Origin: Bacillus pinisoli
GTDB taxonomy: Bacteria; Bacillota; Bacilli; Bacillales; SA4
Assembly: GCF_023036475.1 (NCBI RefSeq)
Contig: NZ_JAJQKI010000012.1
Coordinates: 36,882-100,881 of the forward strand
Direction of reading: 5' to 3'
Length of the DNA stretch: 64,000 bases
Part shown: in pieces, positions 1 through 15,269 of the stretch
Layout of the letters: every line of letters begins with the position of its first letter
Position numbering within the stretch: the first letter of the stretch is position 1
Made by a program: the position numbers and the translations under genes
The notes under the pieces: generated by a model
The model's input: only the letters and a program-made list of their open reading frames with translations
Database searches by the model: none
What the model was told of the DNA's origin: nothing

Positions 1-327
1 GAAGTTGTTTGTCATGATAATCGCTTCTGTTGGACAAACCTCTGTACATAGGTCACAGAGAATACAGATTTCAAAGTTAATATCATACGTATCGATAATT
101 TTCCCTTTTTTCGTAGGGTCTGGATGCTTCTTACCGGTTAGTTGGATACAGTCTGTTGGACATATATTCGCACACTGATTACAAACGATACACTTTTCCG
201 GGTAAAACTTTTGGATACCGCGGAAACGGTCTGGAAGAGGAAGTGGTTCGTTTGGGTAATCATACGTTACTTTTTTCTTTGATAAGTTTTGAAGGGTATA
301 TTTTAAACCTTTCGCTAATCCAAGCAT
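1..327 (-). CDS. nuoI: NADH-quinone oxidoreductase subunit I (partial, 3' end off window)
   Basis: This is the peripheral-arm subunit of respiratory complex I that carries two 4Fe-4S clusters on the electron path to quinone. The visible 109 residues contain two full ferredoxin motifs, C46/C49/C52/C56-Pro and C88/C91/C94/C98-Pro, as expected for clusters N6a and N6b. The start ATG at 327 follows an AAGGGGTG ribosome binding site. The C-terminus runs off the left edge. It lies downstream of nuoH in the same direction, but a 250-bp gap containing a GC-rich repeat separates the two, although nuo genes usually abut. The identification is secure from the motifs and the neighbours. Confidence 0.95.
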   Translation of the reverse strand, partial: MLGLAKGLKYTLQNLSKKKVTYDYPNEPLPLPDRFRGIQKFYPEKCIVCNQCANICPTDCIQLTGKKHPDPTKKGKIIDTYDINFEICILCDLCTEVCPTEAIIMTNNF

Positions 328-390
328 GCTTTTTCACACCCCTTTTGAGTCATTCTTTTAGTCATATTTTTAGTAAAGTTTAAACTCAGT

Positions 391-520
391 TGTTGATTTC
401 CGTTCCGGGACGCTCGCTTTCCGCGGGCGGGCTCGGGAGCCTCCTCGGCGTCCCGCCTGTGGGGTCTCCCGAGCCGCGCTTTTCCCGCAGGAGTCTCGCA
501 TCCCTGCACTACAATCAACA
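391..520. repeat. GC-rich interspersed repeat between nuoH and nuoI
   Basis: A block of about 130 bp is far richer in GC than its surroundings. It is bounded by 8-bp inverted ends, TGTTGATT at 391-398 and AATCAACA at 513-520. Inside are complementary GC-rich segments (GCTCGGGAGCC near 431 and TCTCCCGAGC near 464), so a folded RNA or DNA structure is likely. From memory this resembles a GC-rich repeat common between genes in Bacillaceae; only one copy is seen here, so its repeat status rests on that recollection. The small ORF across it is an accident of composition. Confidence 0.7.
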
Positions 521-578
521 GTGCAATAAATCAACAAGGTCTTTAAACAACCTTACTTAGTAAAACCTTAGGTGTTTA

Positions 579-1586
579 TTAAAAAAACAATTCCTTCATA
601 AGTGCTGTGAAGAAGATGTTACCTAGTGCTACGGGAAGTAGTACTTTCCAGCCGAATTCCATTAATTGGTCTGCTCGTAGACGTGGGAATGTGTAGCGAA
701 TCCACATGAGTAGGAAGACAATTAACATGAACTTTAGTGAGAACCAAACGGCTCCTGGGATAAAGCTTAAGAATTCAAATGGAGGTAACCAGCCACCTAA
801 GAATAAAACAGTTGTTAGTGCTGACATGGCGAATAAGTAAACATATTCAGCTAGCATGAAGAATGCCCAGCGAAACCCTGAGTATTCTACGTGGAAACCG
901 GCAACTAACTCGGATTCTGCTTCAGGTAAGTCAAATGGTGTACGGTTTAATTCAGCAACCGATGCGATAAAAAACACGATAAAGGCAATTGGTTGAAGTA
1001 AGATAAACCACATTGTTTCAGCCTGAGCTGCCACAATATCATTTAAATTTAGACTTCCTGATAATAGGATTACCCCAATGACTGACATGACTAATGGGAT
1101 CTCATACGAAATCATCTGTGCTGCTGCACGCATTCCTCCCATTAAGGCATACTTATTATTAGAAGCCCATCCTCCTGTCACAATACCAATCGTCGTTATT
1201 CCTGAGATGGCTACATAATAGAGAAGTCCTACTCCAATATCAGCAAACTGGAATGAATCTGTAAATGGAATGGTTGCTAACACCATGAATGCTGGTGTGA
1301 ATGCGATAACCGGTGCCATGATAAATAATGGACGATCGGCAAGTTTAGGAATTGTATCTTCTTTTAGTAAAAGCTTAAGTACATCGGCAATTGTTTGAAG
1401 TAAACCCCAACGACCACCTACTTGGTTAGGACCGATACGACCTTGCATGAATGCCATTGTTTTACGTTCTGCAAGAATCCCATACGTTACGAATCCTAAA
1501 ACGACCATAAGAAATGCCGCTGCTAATCCAAAAAATATAAGAAAGTTTGTTAGACTTGGAGCTGATTGTAATAAACCTTCGATCAT
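579..1586 (-). CDS. nuoH: NADH-quinone oxidoreductase subunit H
   Basis: This is the membrane subunit of complex I that forms most of the quinone chamber and links the peripheral arm to the proton-pumping arm. The 335-residue protein has about eight hydrophobic helices. It carries the conserved loop RIGPNQVGG at 50-58 and the acidic quinone-site loop RTPFDLPEAESEL at 215-227. Length and motifs are typical of the family. The start codon overlaps the last base of nuoD, so the two genes are translationally coupled. Downstream, the operon is interrupted by the GC-rich repeat before nuoI. Confidence 0.96.
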   Translation of the reverse strand: MIEGLLQSAPSLTNFLIFFGLAAAFLMVVLGFVTYGILAERKTMAFMQGRIGPNQVGGRWGLLQTIADVLKLLLKEDTIPKLADRPLFIMAPVIAFTPAFMVLATIPFTDSFQFADIGVGLLYYVAISGITTIGIVTGGWASNNKYALMGGMRAAAQMISYEIPLVMSVIGVILLSGSLNLNDIVAAQAETMWFILLQPIAFIVFFIASVAELNRTPFDLPEAESELVAGFHVEYSGFRWAFFMLAEYVYLFAMSALTTVLFLGGWLPPFEFLSFIPGAVWFSLKFMLIVFLLMWIRYTFPRLRADQLMEFGWKVLLPVALGNIFFTALMKELFF

Positions 1587-2686
1587 TAACCATCAACCTC
1601 CCCAAGCACGATGTCAATTCCACCTAAGATTGCAATTAAATTCGCCATATTTTCACCCTCAAGGAGTTTAGGCAAGATTTGCAGGTTATAGAATGATGGT
1701 CTTCTAAACTTCAAGCGGTATGGCTCTTTCTTGCCATCACTAGAAATGTAGCAACCAATTTCTCCACGAGGAGACTCAATTCGTACAAATGCTTCCCCTT
1801 TAGGAGCTTTGATAATCTTTGGAACCTTTGCCATGATGTCTCCCTCTTGTGGGAACTGCTCAACAGCTTGCTCGATAATTTTTAACGATTCTTCAATTTC
1901 TTCCATACGGCAGTGGTAACGAGACCAACAGTCACCTTCTTCTCTTACCGGTACGTCGAATTCAAAGCGGTCATAGATTGAATATGGCTCATCTTTTCTG
2001 AGATCCCATTTCACACCTGTACAACGAAGATTTGCGCCACTTAATGAATAAGACAGTGCCTCTTCTTTTGTATATTTTCCTACCCCTTTTACACGGGACA
2101 TAAAGATTTCGTTACCTGTTACCAAGTCATGGTAGCCAGCTAATTGCTTTCTCATATAAGGTACAAAATCACGCACCTTTTCAATCCAGCCTTCTGGTGC
2201 ATCCCATTTTACCCCGCCAACACGCATATAGTTAAAGGTTAAACGAGCACCTGATAGTTCATTTAGTAGGTTAATAATCATTTCTCTTTCTCTAAATGCG
2301 TAAAGGAATGGACTGACTGCCCCAATATCTAGTAAGTATGTACCATACCATACGAGGTGACTCGCTACACGGCCAAGCTCCATCGCTAATACACGTAGAT
2401 ATTCAGCACGTTCTGGCACCTCAAGCCCCATCATCGTTTCAACGGCGTGACAAATGACATAGTTATTCGTCATAGCGGACAAGTAGTCCATTCGGTCTGT
2501 ATAAGGAATAATTTGTGTATATTGTAAATCCTCAGCAAGCTTCTCTGTACCTCGGTGTAAATATCCGATTACTGGAGTAGCTTCAATAATGGTTTCCCCA
2601 TCAATTTTAAGTACGATTCGGAAAACTCCGTGTGTACTAGGATGCTGTGGACCTACGTTTAGTAGCATTTCTTCTGTGCGAATCAA
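1586..2686 (-). CDS. nuoD: NADH-quinone oxidoreductase subunit D
   Basis: This is the 49-kDa-type subunit of complex I, which faces the quinone headgroup and is related to the large subunit of NiFe hydrogenases. The 366-residue protein has the N-terminal motif NVGPQHPSTHG (His15, His19) and GYLHRGTEKL at 41-50. The metal-binding cysteines of hydrogenases are absent, as usual for NuoD. The start is a TTG at 2686, placed 7 bases after a GGAGGTG ribosome binding site. No ATG upstream fits. It follows nuoC by three bases and overlaps nuoH by one. Confidence 0.96.
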   Translation of the reverse strand: MIRTEEMLLNVGPQHPSTHGVFRIVLKIDGETIIEATPVIGYLHRGTEKLAEDLQYTQIIPYTDRMDYLSAMTNNYVICHAVETMMGLEVPERAEYLRVLAMELGRVASHLVWYGTYLLDIGAVSPFLYAFREREMIINLLNELSGARLTFNYMRVGGVKWDAPEGWIEKVRDFVPYMRKQLAGYHDLVTGNEIFMSRVKGVGKYTKEEALSYSLSGANLRCTGVKWDLRKDEPYSIYDRFEFDVPVREEGDCWSRYHCRMEEIEESLKIIEQAVEQFPQEGDIMAKVPKIIKAPKGEAFVRIESPRGEIGCYISSDGKKEPYRLKFRRPSFYNLQILPKLLEGENMANLIAILGGIDIVLGEVDG

Positions 2687-2689
2687 TGA

Positions 2690-3985
2690 CTACACCTCCA
2701 CATCGTACGGTTCATAGTCTTTTCTTAACGGATGTCCTACCCAGTCTTCTGGAAGCATGATTCTCGTTAAGTTTGGATGATTTTTAAAGATGATTCCAAG
2801 TAAGTCATAAGCTTCACGTTCAGGCCAATTAGCACCTTCCCATAATCCAGCAACCGAGTCGATTACTGGCTCATCACGGTCAATCTTGACCTTTAAAGCA
2901 ACGGACTGACGGTTTTTGTAAGAATAAAAGTGAACATAGATTTCCATGTGAGTCACATAATCAGTTCCATGTAACTCAGATAAGTATTCAAAGCTTAGTT
3001 GCTCATTAAATTTTAGGAATTCTGCAACCTTATAGTACGTTTCTTTTTTCACAAGTAAGGTAGGTACATCTTTTGATAATCGGTTAATATATGATTCTTC
3101 TAATACATCACCAAGGTGTTCATTGATCACCTTAACGTATTTATCTAAGTACGGTTGATTAGGAGAAGGTTTTTGCTCTTCCTCTGGAGCAGCTACTTCG
3201 TCTGATTGAGCCGCTTTTTTCTTTGCTGCTGCAGCTGCTGCTGCTTTTGCCTTCGCGGCAGCGATTGCTTTTGCCTTTTCATCGTCTCCTGAAGCTCCGC
3301 CTGCTTGTGCGGCTGCTTTTGCCTTAGCTGCTGCTGCTGCTTTTGCCTTAGCTGCTGCAATGGCTTTTGCTTTTTCATCGTCTCCTGCTGATTCGCCTGC
3401 TTGTGCAGCAAGCTTAGCCTTAGCGGCTGCAGCGGCCTTTGCTTTCGCTGCTGCAATGGCTTTCGCCTTCGCTTTTGCTTCATCATCCATCTCTTCTGAA
3501 TCATTTAATTCAGTATTACCTTGTTTCGCTAATGCTGCAGCTTTTGCCTTGGCTGCTGCCGCTGCCTTTGCTTTTGCAGCAGCTGCTGCTTTCTTTTTAG
3601 CCAAATCGGCATCTTCTTCATCCGTTTGGTCAATTGTACTTTCAGCAGCTTGCTTTTCAGCTAGTTTTTTTAGAGCAGCTTCTTTTGCCTTTTGGGCTGC
3701 TTCCTTTTTTAACTCTTCTTTTGTTTTTTCTGCTGAAGCCGGTGCTTCTTCTACCGTTTCCTCAGCTTGTTGTGCTTGCTTTTCAGCTAGCTTTTTTAAA
3801 GCAGCTTCTTTTGCTTTCGCGGCTGCTTCTTTTTTTAGTTCTTCTTTTGTTTTTTCAGCAGGTGCAGGTGTAACCTCACCAGACTCTGCTTGAGCTTTTT
3901 TCTCAGCTAGACGACGTAGCGCTTCTTCCTTTGCCTTTTGCGCTGCTTCCCGTTTTTGCTGTTCAAGGCTCTTTTCATCACTCAT
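2690..3985 (-). CDS. nuoC: NADH-quinone oxidoreductase subunit C with long Lys/Ala-rich N-terminal extension
   Basis: NuoC is the 30-kDa-type subunit of the complex I peripheral arm. The conserved domain occupies about residues 280-431 and includes [14 protein letters not shown] and the C-terminal [10 protein letters not shown] signature. The preceding 280 residues are low-complexity Lys/Ala/Glu sequence with two internal repeat types, predicted to be helical and highly charged. A minimal NuoC is about 150-200 residues, so this extension more than doubles the protein. The ATG overlaps the nuoB stop (ATGA), so translation is coupled. From memory, extended NuoC proteins occur in other Bacillus species; what the tail does is not visible from sequence. 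Confidence 0.94.
   Translation of the reverse strand: MSDEKSLEQQKREAAQKAKEEALRRLAEKKAQAESGEVTPAPAEKTKEELKKEAAAKAKEAALKKLAEKQAQQAEETVEEAPASAEKTKEELKKEAAQKAKEAALKKLAEKQAAESTIDQTDEEDADLAKKKAAAAAKAKAAAAAKAKAAALAKQGNTELNDSEEMDDEAKAKAKAIAAAKAKAAAAAKAKLAAQAGESAGDDEKAKAIAAAKAKAAAAAKAKAAAQAGGASGDDEKAKAIAAAKAKAAAAAAAKKKAAQSDEVAAPEEEQKPSPNQPYLDKYVKVINEHLGDVLEESYINRLSKDVPTLLVKKETYYKVAEFLKFNEQLSFEYLSELHGTDYVTHMEIYVHFYSYKNRQSVALKVKIDRDEPVIDSVAGLWEGANWPEREAYDLLGIIFKNHPNLTRIMLPEDWVGHPLRKDYEPYDVEV
3191..3856 (-). repeat. In-frame repeats encoding the NuoC Lys/Ala tail
   Basis: Two repeat types lie inside nuoC. The first is a segment starting [11 protein letters not shown] at residues 44 and 86, that is, with a 42-residue period. 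The second begins [18 protein letters not shown] at residues 202 and 234, a period of exactly 32 residues (96 bp), with a diverged copy starting at 167. All units keep the reading frame. Such tracts expand and contract by slippage or recombination, so length differences between strains are expected. Confidence 0.85.
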
Positions 3986-4500
3986 CGACTAGTCACCTGC
4001 TTCCCAGTCTTAGCTTCATAGCGAATCTTTTCTTTCAATTTATTTATACCGTAGATTAAGGCTGCTGGATTTGGAGGACAACCAGGTATATACACGTCAA
4101 CCGGCACAATTTGGTCAACGCCCTTAACAACTGCGTATGACTTCACATATGGTCCACCAGCCGTTGCACAGGATCCCATCGCAATCACCCATTTTGGTTC
4201 CGGCATTTGGTCATAAAGACGCTTTAAAACAGGCGCCATTTTTTTCGTCACTGTACCTGATACAATCATGACATCTGATTGACGAGGCGAGGTACGAAAG
4301 AATGACCCAAAACGATCTAAATCATAATGAGAAGACCCTACTCCCATCATTTCGATGGCACAGCAAGCTAGACCAAAGGTTAACGGCCATAAAGAGTTAC
4401 TTCTAGCCCAAGCCTTTAGCTCTTCAAGTGTTGACATAAATACATTGCGTTGTAGCTCTTCCATTTCTTCAGGTGTAATATTCTCTAGTTTTAAATCCAT
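3982..4500 (-). CDS. nuoB: NADH-quinone oxidoreductase subunit B
   Basis: This subunit carries cluster N2, the 4Fe-4S centre that passes electrons to quinone. The 172-residue protein has the N2 ligands as tandem cysteines C46 and C47, C111 in GSCATAGG and C141 in PGCPPNP. A start seven codons further upstream is possible, but the ATG at 4500 is preceded by AAGGGTG at suitable distance and gives the usual family length. It overlaps the end of nuoA by ten bases and the start of nuoC by four, in a tight operon. Confidence 0.96.
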   Translation of the reverse strand: MDLKLENITPEEMEELQRNVFMSTLEELKAWARSNSLWPLTFGLACCAIEMMGVGSSHYDLDRFGSFFRTSPRQSDVMIVSGTVTKKMAPVLKRLYDQMPEPKWVIAMGSCATAGGPYVKSYAVVKGVDQIVPVDVYIPGCPPNPAALIYGINKLKEKIRYEAKTGKQVTSR

Positions 4501-4865
4501 TTCAGCACACCCTTCTTCCATGCATAGATTAATCCAATTAATAACATGACGACGAATATGAGCATTTCAATAAGTGCAAAAATTCCTAGGCTTTCATATG
4601 CAACAGCCCATGGATATAGAAAGACGGTTTCCACATCAAAAATGACAAACATTAACGCAAAGATATAATATCTAACGTTGAATTGAACTCTCGCATCATG
4701 AAAAGGCTCAATTCCACTTTCATACGTTGTTAATTTTGCATCATTCGGTTTATGTGGACGTAATATACGACCAGCTGTCAGTGCAACAACAGGTAAGATG
4801 ATACCTAATAATATGAAAATCAGTACAATTAGGTAGTTATTCTGGTATAGATTTAATAATTCCAC
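4491..4865 (-). CDS. nuoA: NADH-quinone oxidoreductase subunit A
   Basis: This small membrane subunit of complex I lies at the junction with the peripheral arm. The protein of about 124 residues has three hydrophobic helices and the conserved loop TYESGIEP followed by [17 protein letters not shown] chose the GTG at 4865 because it lies 8 bases after GGGAGG. A longer ATG-initiated reading upstream would place that ribosome binding site inside the gene. It is the first gene of the nuo operon, read right to left. Confidence 0.94.
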   Translation of the reverse strand: MELLNLYQNNYLIVLIFILLGIILPVVALTAGRILRPHKPNDAKLTTYESGIEPFHDARVQFNVRYYIFALMFVIFDVETVFLYPWAVAYESLGIFALIEMLIFVVMLLIGLIYAWKKGVLKWI

Positions 4866-5019
4866 TTTGATCGCCTCCCTTTTCAACCAGCCATTTCCAA
4901 TTATAGTTTCACACAAATTTCATAATTCTTCCTTGTAACCGTAAACATTATATCACTTACATATATTCGTGTCGATAAACCTTGGATAATCCTTTAGAAA
5001 AAGGGGGACAGATATTTAT

Positions 5020-5040
5020 TCGACAAGTGACAGGCACCTT
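5020..5040. repeat. REP-A copy 1 (short form)
   Basis: The sequence TCGACAA followed by GTGACAGGCACC is a shortened copy of the REP-A palindrome. It lacks the ATTTCGGGTG segment found in full copies. A separate GGGGGACAG half of the REP-B type lies just to the left at 5003-5011. It sits between the nuo and atp operons. Confidence 0.7.
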
Positions 5041-5059
5041 TTCTTCTCTAAAGGACAGC

Positions 5060-5095
5060 AAAAAAGCCTTAAGTGAGTAGTCACCTAAGGCTTTT
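5060..5095 (-). terminator. Terminator of the atp operon
   Basis: Read on the minus strand, the stem AAAAGCCTTAGGTGA pairs with TCACTTAAGGCTTTT with one mismatch, and the helix is followed by a T-run. It begins a few bases after the atpC stop codon and separates the atp operon from nuo. Confidence 0.85.
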
Positions 5096-5098
5096 ATT

Positions 5099-5512
<414 letters not shown>

Positions 5513-5525
5513 CTATGTCCGTTTT

Positions 5526-6977
<1,452 letters not shown>

Positions 6978-7000
6978 TTAATTTTTAGACTTTGTTTATG

Positions 7001-7147
7001 TCTAGCTCCAGCGCCCAGTCCCTCGAGTGAAAAAGAAAATCACTTTTTCCTAGGTTAAATTACCTGAAGTCAATGAAAGGGAAAAGCACCCTTTCCTTGT
7101 CTTCAGAACATTTACTTGTCGGGACTAAACGGGGCGCTTCCGCTTTT
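7001..7147. repeat. Family C interspersed repeat between atpG and atpD
   Basis: The element begins TCTAGCTCCAGCGCCCAGTC and ends GGGGCGCTTCCGCTTTTC. The two ends are partly complementary (CAGCGCCC and GGGGCGCTTC), with a variable middle containing CCTCGAGTG. From memory this is a repeat type common in Bacillaceae intergenic regions. Related copies lie at 34012-34120 and 63045-63119. It runs up to the atpG stop codon and lies inside the ATP synthase operon. Confidence 0.75.
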
Positions 7148-8014
<867 letters not shown>

Positions 8015-8104
8015 TCACCACCTTTTTTAAAAATACCGATTTGTCATTTACTGAAAAAACAGTAAATTGGCTAAGCAGCAACTGATGCTGCTTAGCGTAA
8101 TCTA

Positions 8105-10718
<2,614 letters not shown>

Positions 10719-10776
10719 TTACATTTCTCAACATGTCGTGTTGATGTTGATAAATTCTCATATACAAACATAAAGC

Positions 10777-10853
10777 AATGGCGAAGATTCACTAGGAAGT
10801 TACTTCGCCATTTTCAGCTGCAGTGGTATCAAGCAATGCTTTTGACCACTGCA
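10777..10853 (-). other. Two hairpins between atpE and atpF
   Basis: Inverted repeat AATGGCGAAG (10777-10786) pairs with CTTCGCCATT (10803-10812), and TGCAGTGGT (10819-10827) pairs with ACCACTGCA (10845-10853). Neither has a strong T-run, so these are not obvious terminators. On the transcript they sit just after atpE, where they could protect the atpE message or set processing. That role is inference. Confidence 0.6.
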
Positions 10854-10865
10854 AAAGCTTAATTA

Positions 10866-11120
<255 letters not shown>

Positions 11121-11141
11121 TTAATCATGAATTAAATATAA

Positions 11142-12273
<1,132 letters not shown>

Positions 12274-12278
12274 TGAAT

Positions 12279-12500
12279 TTATTCTCCTGAGAAGTAGTGA
12301 CTAACCAACCTCAACATCGCAAACACCCCTGCTGCTAGTCCTACGAGGAGGCCGATAATTAAAAATAGAGGAAAGGTTCCAATCATTTGGTCAATCCATC
12401 TTCCTCCGAAGATTCCAATTAAAATCGAACCAACTAATTGTGAAAGTATAGCAGTCATTAAAGCCATCGCATGAAGTGGATGTCTATTCTTTTGGGGCAT
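12279..12500 (-). CDS. atpZ: AtpZ/AtpI-family protein
   Basis: This is a 73-residue protein with two membrane helices and the motif GGRWIDQMIGTFPLFLIIGL typical of the AtpZ group. From studies in alkaliphilic Bacillus, AtpZ and AtpI together have been linked to magnesium uptake supporting the ATP synthase; that role is carried over here by family only. The ATG at 12500 lies 7 bases after AAGGGAG. It is the first gene of the operon, five bases before atpI. B. subtilis, as I recall, has only atpI here. Confidence 0.85.
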   Translation of the reverse strand: MPQKNRHPLHAMALMTAILSQLVGSILIGIFGGRWIDQMIGTFPLFLIIGLLVGLAAGVFAMLRLVSHYFSGE

Positions 12501-12879
12501 AAATGCTCTCCCTTCGGACAAGTTTCTTTGTCTGAAAATTCAGGGAAAACCCTTGGTAAATCTCGCTTGTAACCCTTATCATCATACCCTTTGTAAGCAT
12601 ACAATAGGGTATTGTCAATGTCAATGTGTTACTTTGAAAAAGTTATACACCCCTTTTTGGTGTTTGCAAAATGTTCACATTTATTTTTGCAGCTAACTAT
12701 CGCACTCTTATGTGAAGATGACCATCAAGCCCATCTTTATTTATAAGCATAAAGAGGAAGGAATTATCTTCTATACTGAAGAACCTTCCTAATCAACCGC
12801 AGTGACCATCGTTACAATTATTCACAGTTATGAACTTTTTATCCCCAAATATTAATAGAAAACACTTTCTAATTAAGAC
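12501..12879. other. Intergenic region between atpZ and the S8 protease gene
   Basis: These 379 bp hold the atp promoter (12596-12624) and, near the protease end, a nested inverted repeat: AGGAAGG (12755-12761) with CCTTCCT (12784-12790), and TCTTC with GAAGA inside. The hairpin lies downstream of the protease gene but lacks a convincing T-run, so its role as a terminator is uncertain. No small gene with a ribosome binding site was seen. Confidence 0.6.
12596..12624 (-). promoter_or_regulatory. Sigma-A promoter of the atp operon
   Basis: On the minus strand, -35 TTGACA (12624-12619) is followed after exactly 17 bp by -10 TATGCT (12601-12596), about 95 bp upstream of the atpZ start. A second TTGACA overlaps immediately downstream at 12618-12613. 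This is the only good sigma-A match in the gap before atpZ. Confidence 0.75.
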
Positions 12880-15135
12880 TTATTTTTTTAACACATAAGA
12901 ATCATCAATAGTAATCATCGTCTCAATTGTATCCTCTTTACCTTTAAATTTTACAAAGACCAAACCTTGAAACGTACCACTGACTCCAATCTCTTCTTTT
13001 ACTAACTCCTTCTTCACTATTCCTCTTGATACATCTTTTGTAAAATCGAGAAATTTAATAAAGCGCAATGAGTCTGGATCATACAAAGCAATACCAAATT
13101 CCTCTGCACCTCCTGGCAAATAGGCTTCATAGATAAATGAATCTGGCTTATCACCAGGTCCGAATTGGAAACCCATAATCCTAGGATAGTTAGGTTCCTC
13201 TACCACAAACAAGTAAGGCACGTGAATTGGATTTCCTTCTTCATAGATCGTTAGCCAGTCTGAATAGATACCTTCTTTTAACACAAACGGAGAAATATCT
13301 AGTGTAATGGTCAATTTTCGTTTTTCCATCGAACTTAATGTAAATGTAGAAGGTAGTTTCCATTGTAGGCCATTTTCTGCTCTAGGTTGCTTAAAGGTAA
13401 CCTCTTTCTTTTTATTACTAAGGTTTTCAATTGTCAGCGTGATTTGCTTTTCGGTACGTGGATCTTTTTGGTGAAACATTCCAAACGAAATAGAGCCTGG
13501 GTACACAAGGGTATCTGCTTTTACCGCTTGGTCTATCTGAATCCTTCCCGCCCCTTGAACTATTGGTTCGTATAGTACTGCTCCATCCTTTAGTCGCTTT
13601 GCTGTATTCATCAGAGCCGCCTTAATTTGTTCTGGATTCCAGTCGGGATGAGCCTGTTTGACAAGAGCTGCTGCACCTGCGACATGCGGGGCTGCCATAC
13701 TTGTTCCTTGAAGTGATATATAGCCGTTCGGAATCGTACTTGTAATGGCCACTCCAGGGGCAACTACGTCTGGTTTGATATCCCATGTGTACGTAACCGG
13801 TCCTCTAGAACTAAAGTCAGCCATACTATCTTCAACTTTTTTAAATTTTGTATGGATATATGATGTGGTAACAAGTTCTTTTTGAATATACTCACCGTCT
13901 TCTTTCGAGATGGACACGACCGGAATTGGGAACTCCATTTCAAGTCCTCCGGCGAAACTACCCGGTACATTATTATAGATAACGATTCCTGCTGCTCCTT
14001 TTTCATAAGCATTCATGACCTTCTCAGTAAAAGGAATAGTTCCTCTTTCAATGAGTGCTATATTTCCTTTTACATTATTGGGAATTTCTTCAGGATATCC
14101 TTTTCCCGCTTTTACTAGCTTTACTTCTTTTGAAAATTCCCACGGTTTAGCACCTTGCATCGGTGTTAACTCAATTTGCTTTGTTATGTTACTTTCACTA
14201 AATGATAGAAAAGGTACTTGAATAGGGGGAGTTGACGCACCAACAGATATTGCCTTAGACGCAGTTCCTGGTGAGCCCACAGTCCACATCTCCGGACCAG
14301 AGTTACCACTAGAGGTAACCGCAACAATCCCACTTTCTACTGCTTTGTTTAACGCAAGACTAGTTGGCCAATCTGGACCATTTACATTATTACCGAGAGA
14401 TAAGTTAATAACATCCACTTTATCCTTGATAGCTTTTTCAATGGCAGCTATCACTTGCTCTGAAGTGCCCATACCTCCTGGTCCAAGCGCTCGATACGCA
14501 ATAATCTCTGCTTCAGGAGCAACACCATGAATTTTTCCATTTGCTGCAATGATGCCCGCTACATGGGTACCATGTAGGGTTGGCATGCCTTGAGAAGCCT
14601 TTGTCTCCATTGGATCTTTATCATGATCGACTAGATCAAAGCCTCCCTTAAAATTTCTACGAAGATCAGGATGCGAATAATCGACACCAGTATCAATGAC
14701 ACCGACTTTTATCCCTTCCCCCGTCAACCTATGATTGTGAATATCCAAATAGCTTCTAATATTCTCTGCTCCTATATAAGGCACACTTTTCTCAATGGTC
14801 GCCTGGTACTGATGGTTTGGATATACATCTATCACACCAGTAATAGAAGCAATCTTCTTAATATCCCGCTTTCGACCAGAAAGCGAAACCCCATCAAAGA
14901 CTGTAGAGAAAACTGATGAAATTGTAACTGAAGGAAAATCATTCAACTTTTCAATGACTTTTTGTTTCTCTGAAGGCTCCGTCAGAACAATGACAGATTC
15001 AACTTCATCCCCCTGATCCGCTGGCAGTGGAGGACGTTCCGGAAACAAAAAGACGGAACTTGCTCCAGAAATAGTCGGTACAATCGAAGTAACTAGCAAT
15101 GTTGTTAAAAACAATACCTTGACTAATTTAAGCAT
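12880..15135 (-). CDS. Secreted subtilisin-like serine protease (S8 family, Vpr-like)
   Basis: This is an extracellular endopeptidase of 751 residues. A signal peptide covers about 1-25 (MLKLVKVLFLTTLLVTSIVP, then a small-residue cleavage region). It is followed by an inhibitor-I9-type propeptide (about 45-115) and the S8 domain with catalytic Asp148 (VIDTG), His188 (HGTHVAG), oxyanion Asn278 and Ser479 (GTSMAAPH). A PA-type insertion occupies about 330-430, as in Vpr. The C-terminal region of about 200 residues is beta-rich. No LPxTG or membrane anchor is visible, so it is probably released. It is transcribed alone. The exact orthologue of B. subtilis Vpr cannot be proven without alignment. 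Confidence 0.9.
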   Translation of the reverse strand: MLKLVKVLFLTTLLVTSIVPTISGASSVFLFPERPPLPADQGDEVESVIVLTEPSEKQKVIEKLNDFPSVTISSVFSTVFDGVSLSGRKRDIKKIASITGVIDVYPNHQYQATIEKSVPYIGAENIRSYLDIHNHRLTGEGIKVGVIDTGVDYSHPDLRRNFKGGFDLVDHDKDPMETKASQGMPTLHGTHVAGIIAANGKIHGVAPEAEIIAYRALGPGGMGTSEQVIAAIEKAIKDKVDVINLSLGNNVNGPDWPTSLALNKAVESGIVAVTSSGNSGPEMWTVGSPGTASKAISVGASTPPIQVPFLSFSESNITKQIELTPMQGAKPWEFSKEVKLVKAGKGYPEEIPNNVKGNIALIERGTIPFTEKVMNAYEKGAAGIVIYNNVPGSFAGGLEMEFPIPVVSISKEDGEYIQKELVTTSYIHTKFKKVEDSMADFSSRGPVTYTWDIKPDVVAPGVAITSTIPNGYISLQGTSMAAPHVAGAAALVKQAHPDWNPEQIKAALMNTAKRLKDGAVLYEPIVQGAGRIQIDQAVKADTLVYPGSISFGMFHQKDPRTEKQITLTIENLSNKKKEVTFKQPRAENGLQWKLPSTFTLSSMEKRKLTITLDISPFVLKEGIYSDWLTIYEEGNPIHVPYLFVVEEPNYPRIMGFQFGPGDKPDSFIYEAYLPGGAEEFGIALYDPDSLRFIKFLDFTKDVSRGIVKKELVKEEIGVSGTFQGLVFVKFKGKEDTIETMITIDDSYVLKK

Positions 15136-15205
15136 TTATCCCACCTCTTACCATAGCGTGCTCCACAATACTGTATTCCATTCTCATATTGAGGAAGGGA
15201 CTTCG

Positions 15206-15260
15206 CTTTAACACAGTAAAGGAGTGGGGGACAGGCCCCCACTCCTTTACTGTGTTAAAG
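15206..15260. repeat. REP-B copy 1: perfect 25-bp-arm palindrome after upp
   Basis: Left arm CTTTAACACAGTAAAGGAG plus TGGGGG and its exact complement flank a 5-base centre ACAGG. The whole 55 bp is a perfect palindrome outside the centre. It begins 10 bases after the upp stop codon and may serve as its terminator, although the T-run is short. A near-identical copy lies at 55174-55228. Confidence 0.9.
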
Positions 15261-15269
15261 TTCTTTTCA

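Noticed and set aside
315..518. Minus-strand ORF of 67 codons over the GC-rich repeat
   Set aside because: It runs through the repeat and the nuoI start; GC-rich sequence has few stop codons by chance. No ribosome binding site of note.
3360..3893. Long plus-strand ORF opposite nuoC
   Set aside because: It is the antisense reading of the Lys/Ala repeat tract, giving a Ser/Ala/Phe-rich low-complexity product with no ribosome binding site.
15206..15260. REP-B palindromes as ordinary terminators only
   Set aside because: Several copies lie inside operons or in divergent gaps and lack T-runs, and the same core recurs in eight places, so a repeat family explains them better.
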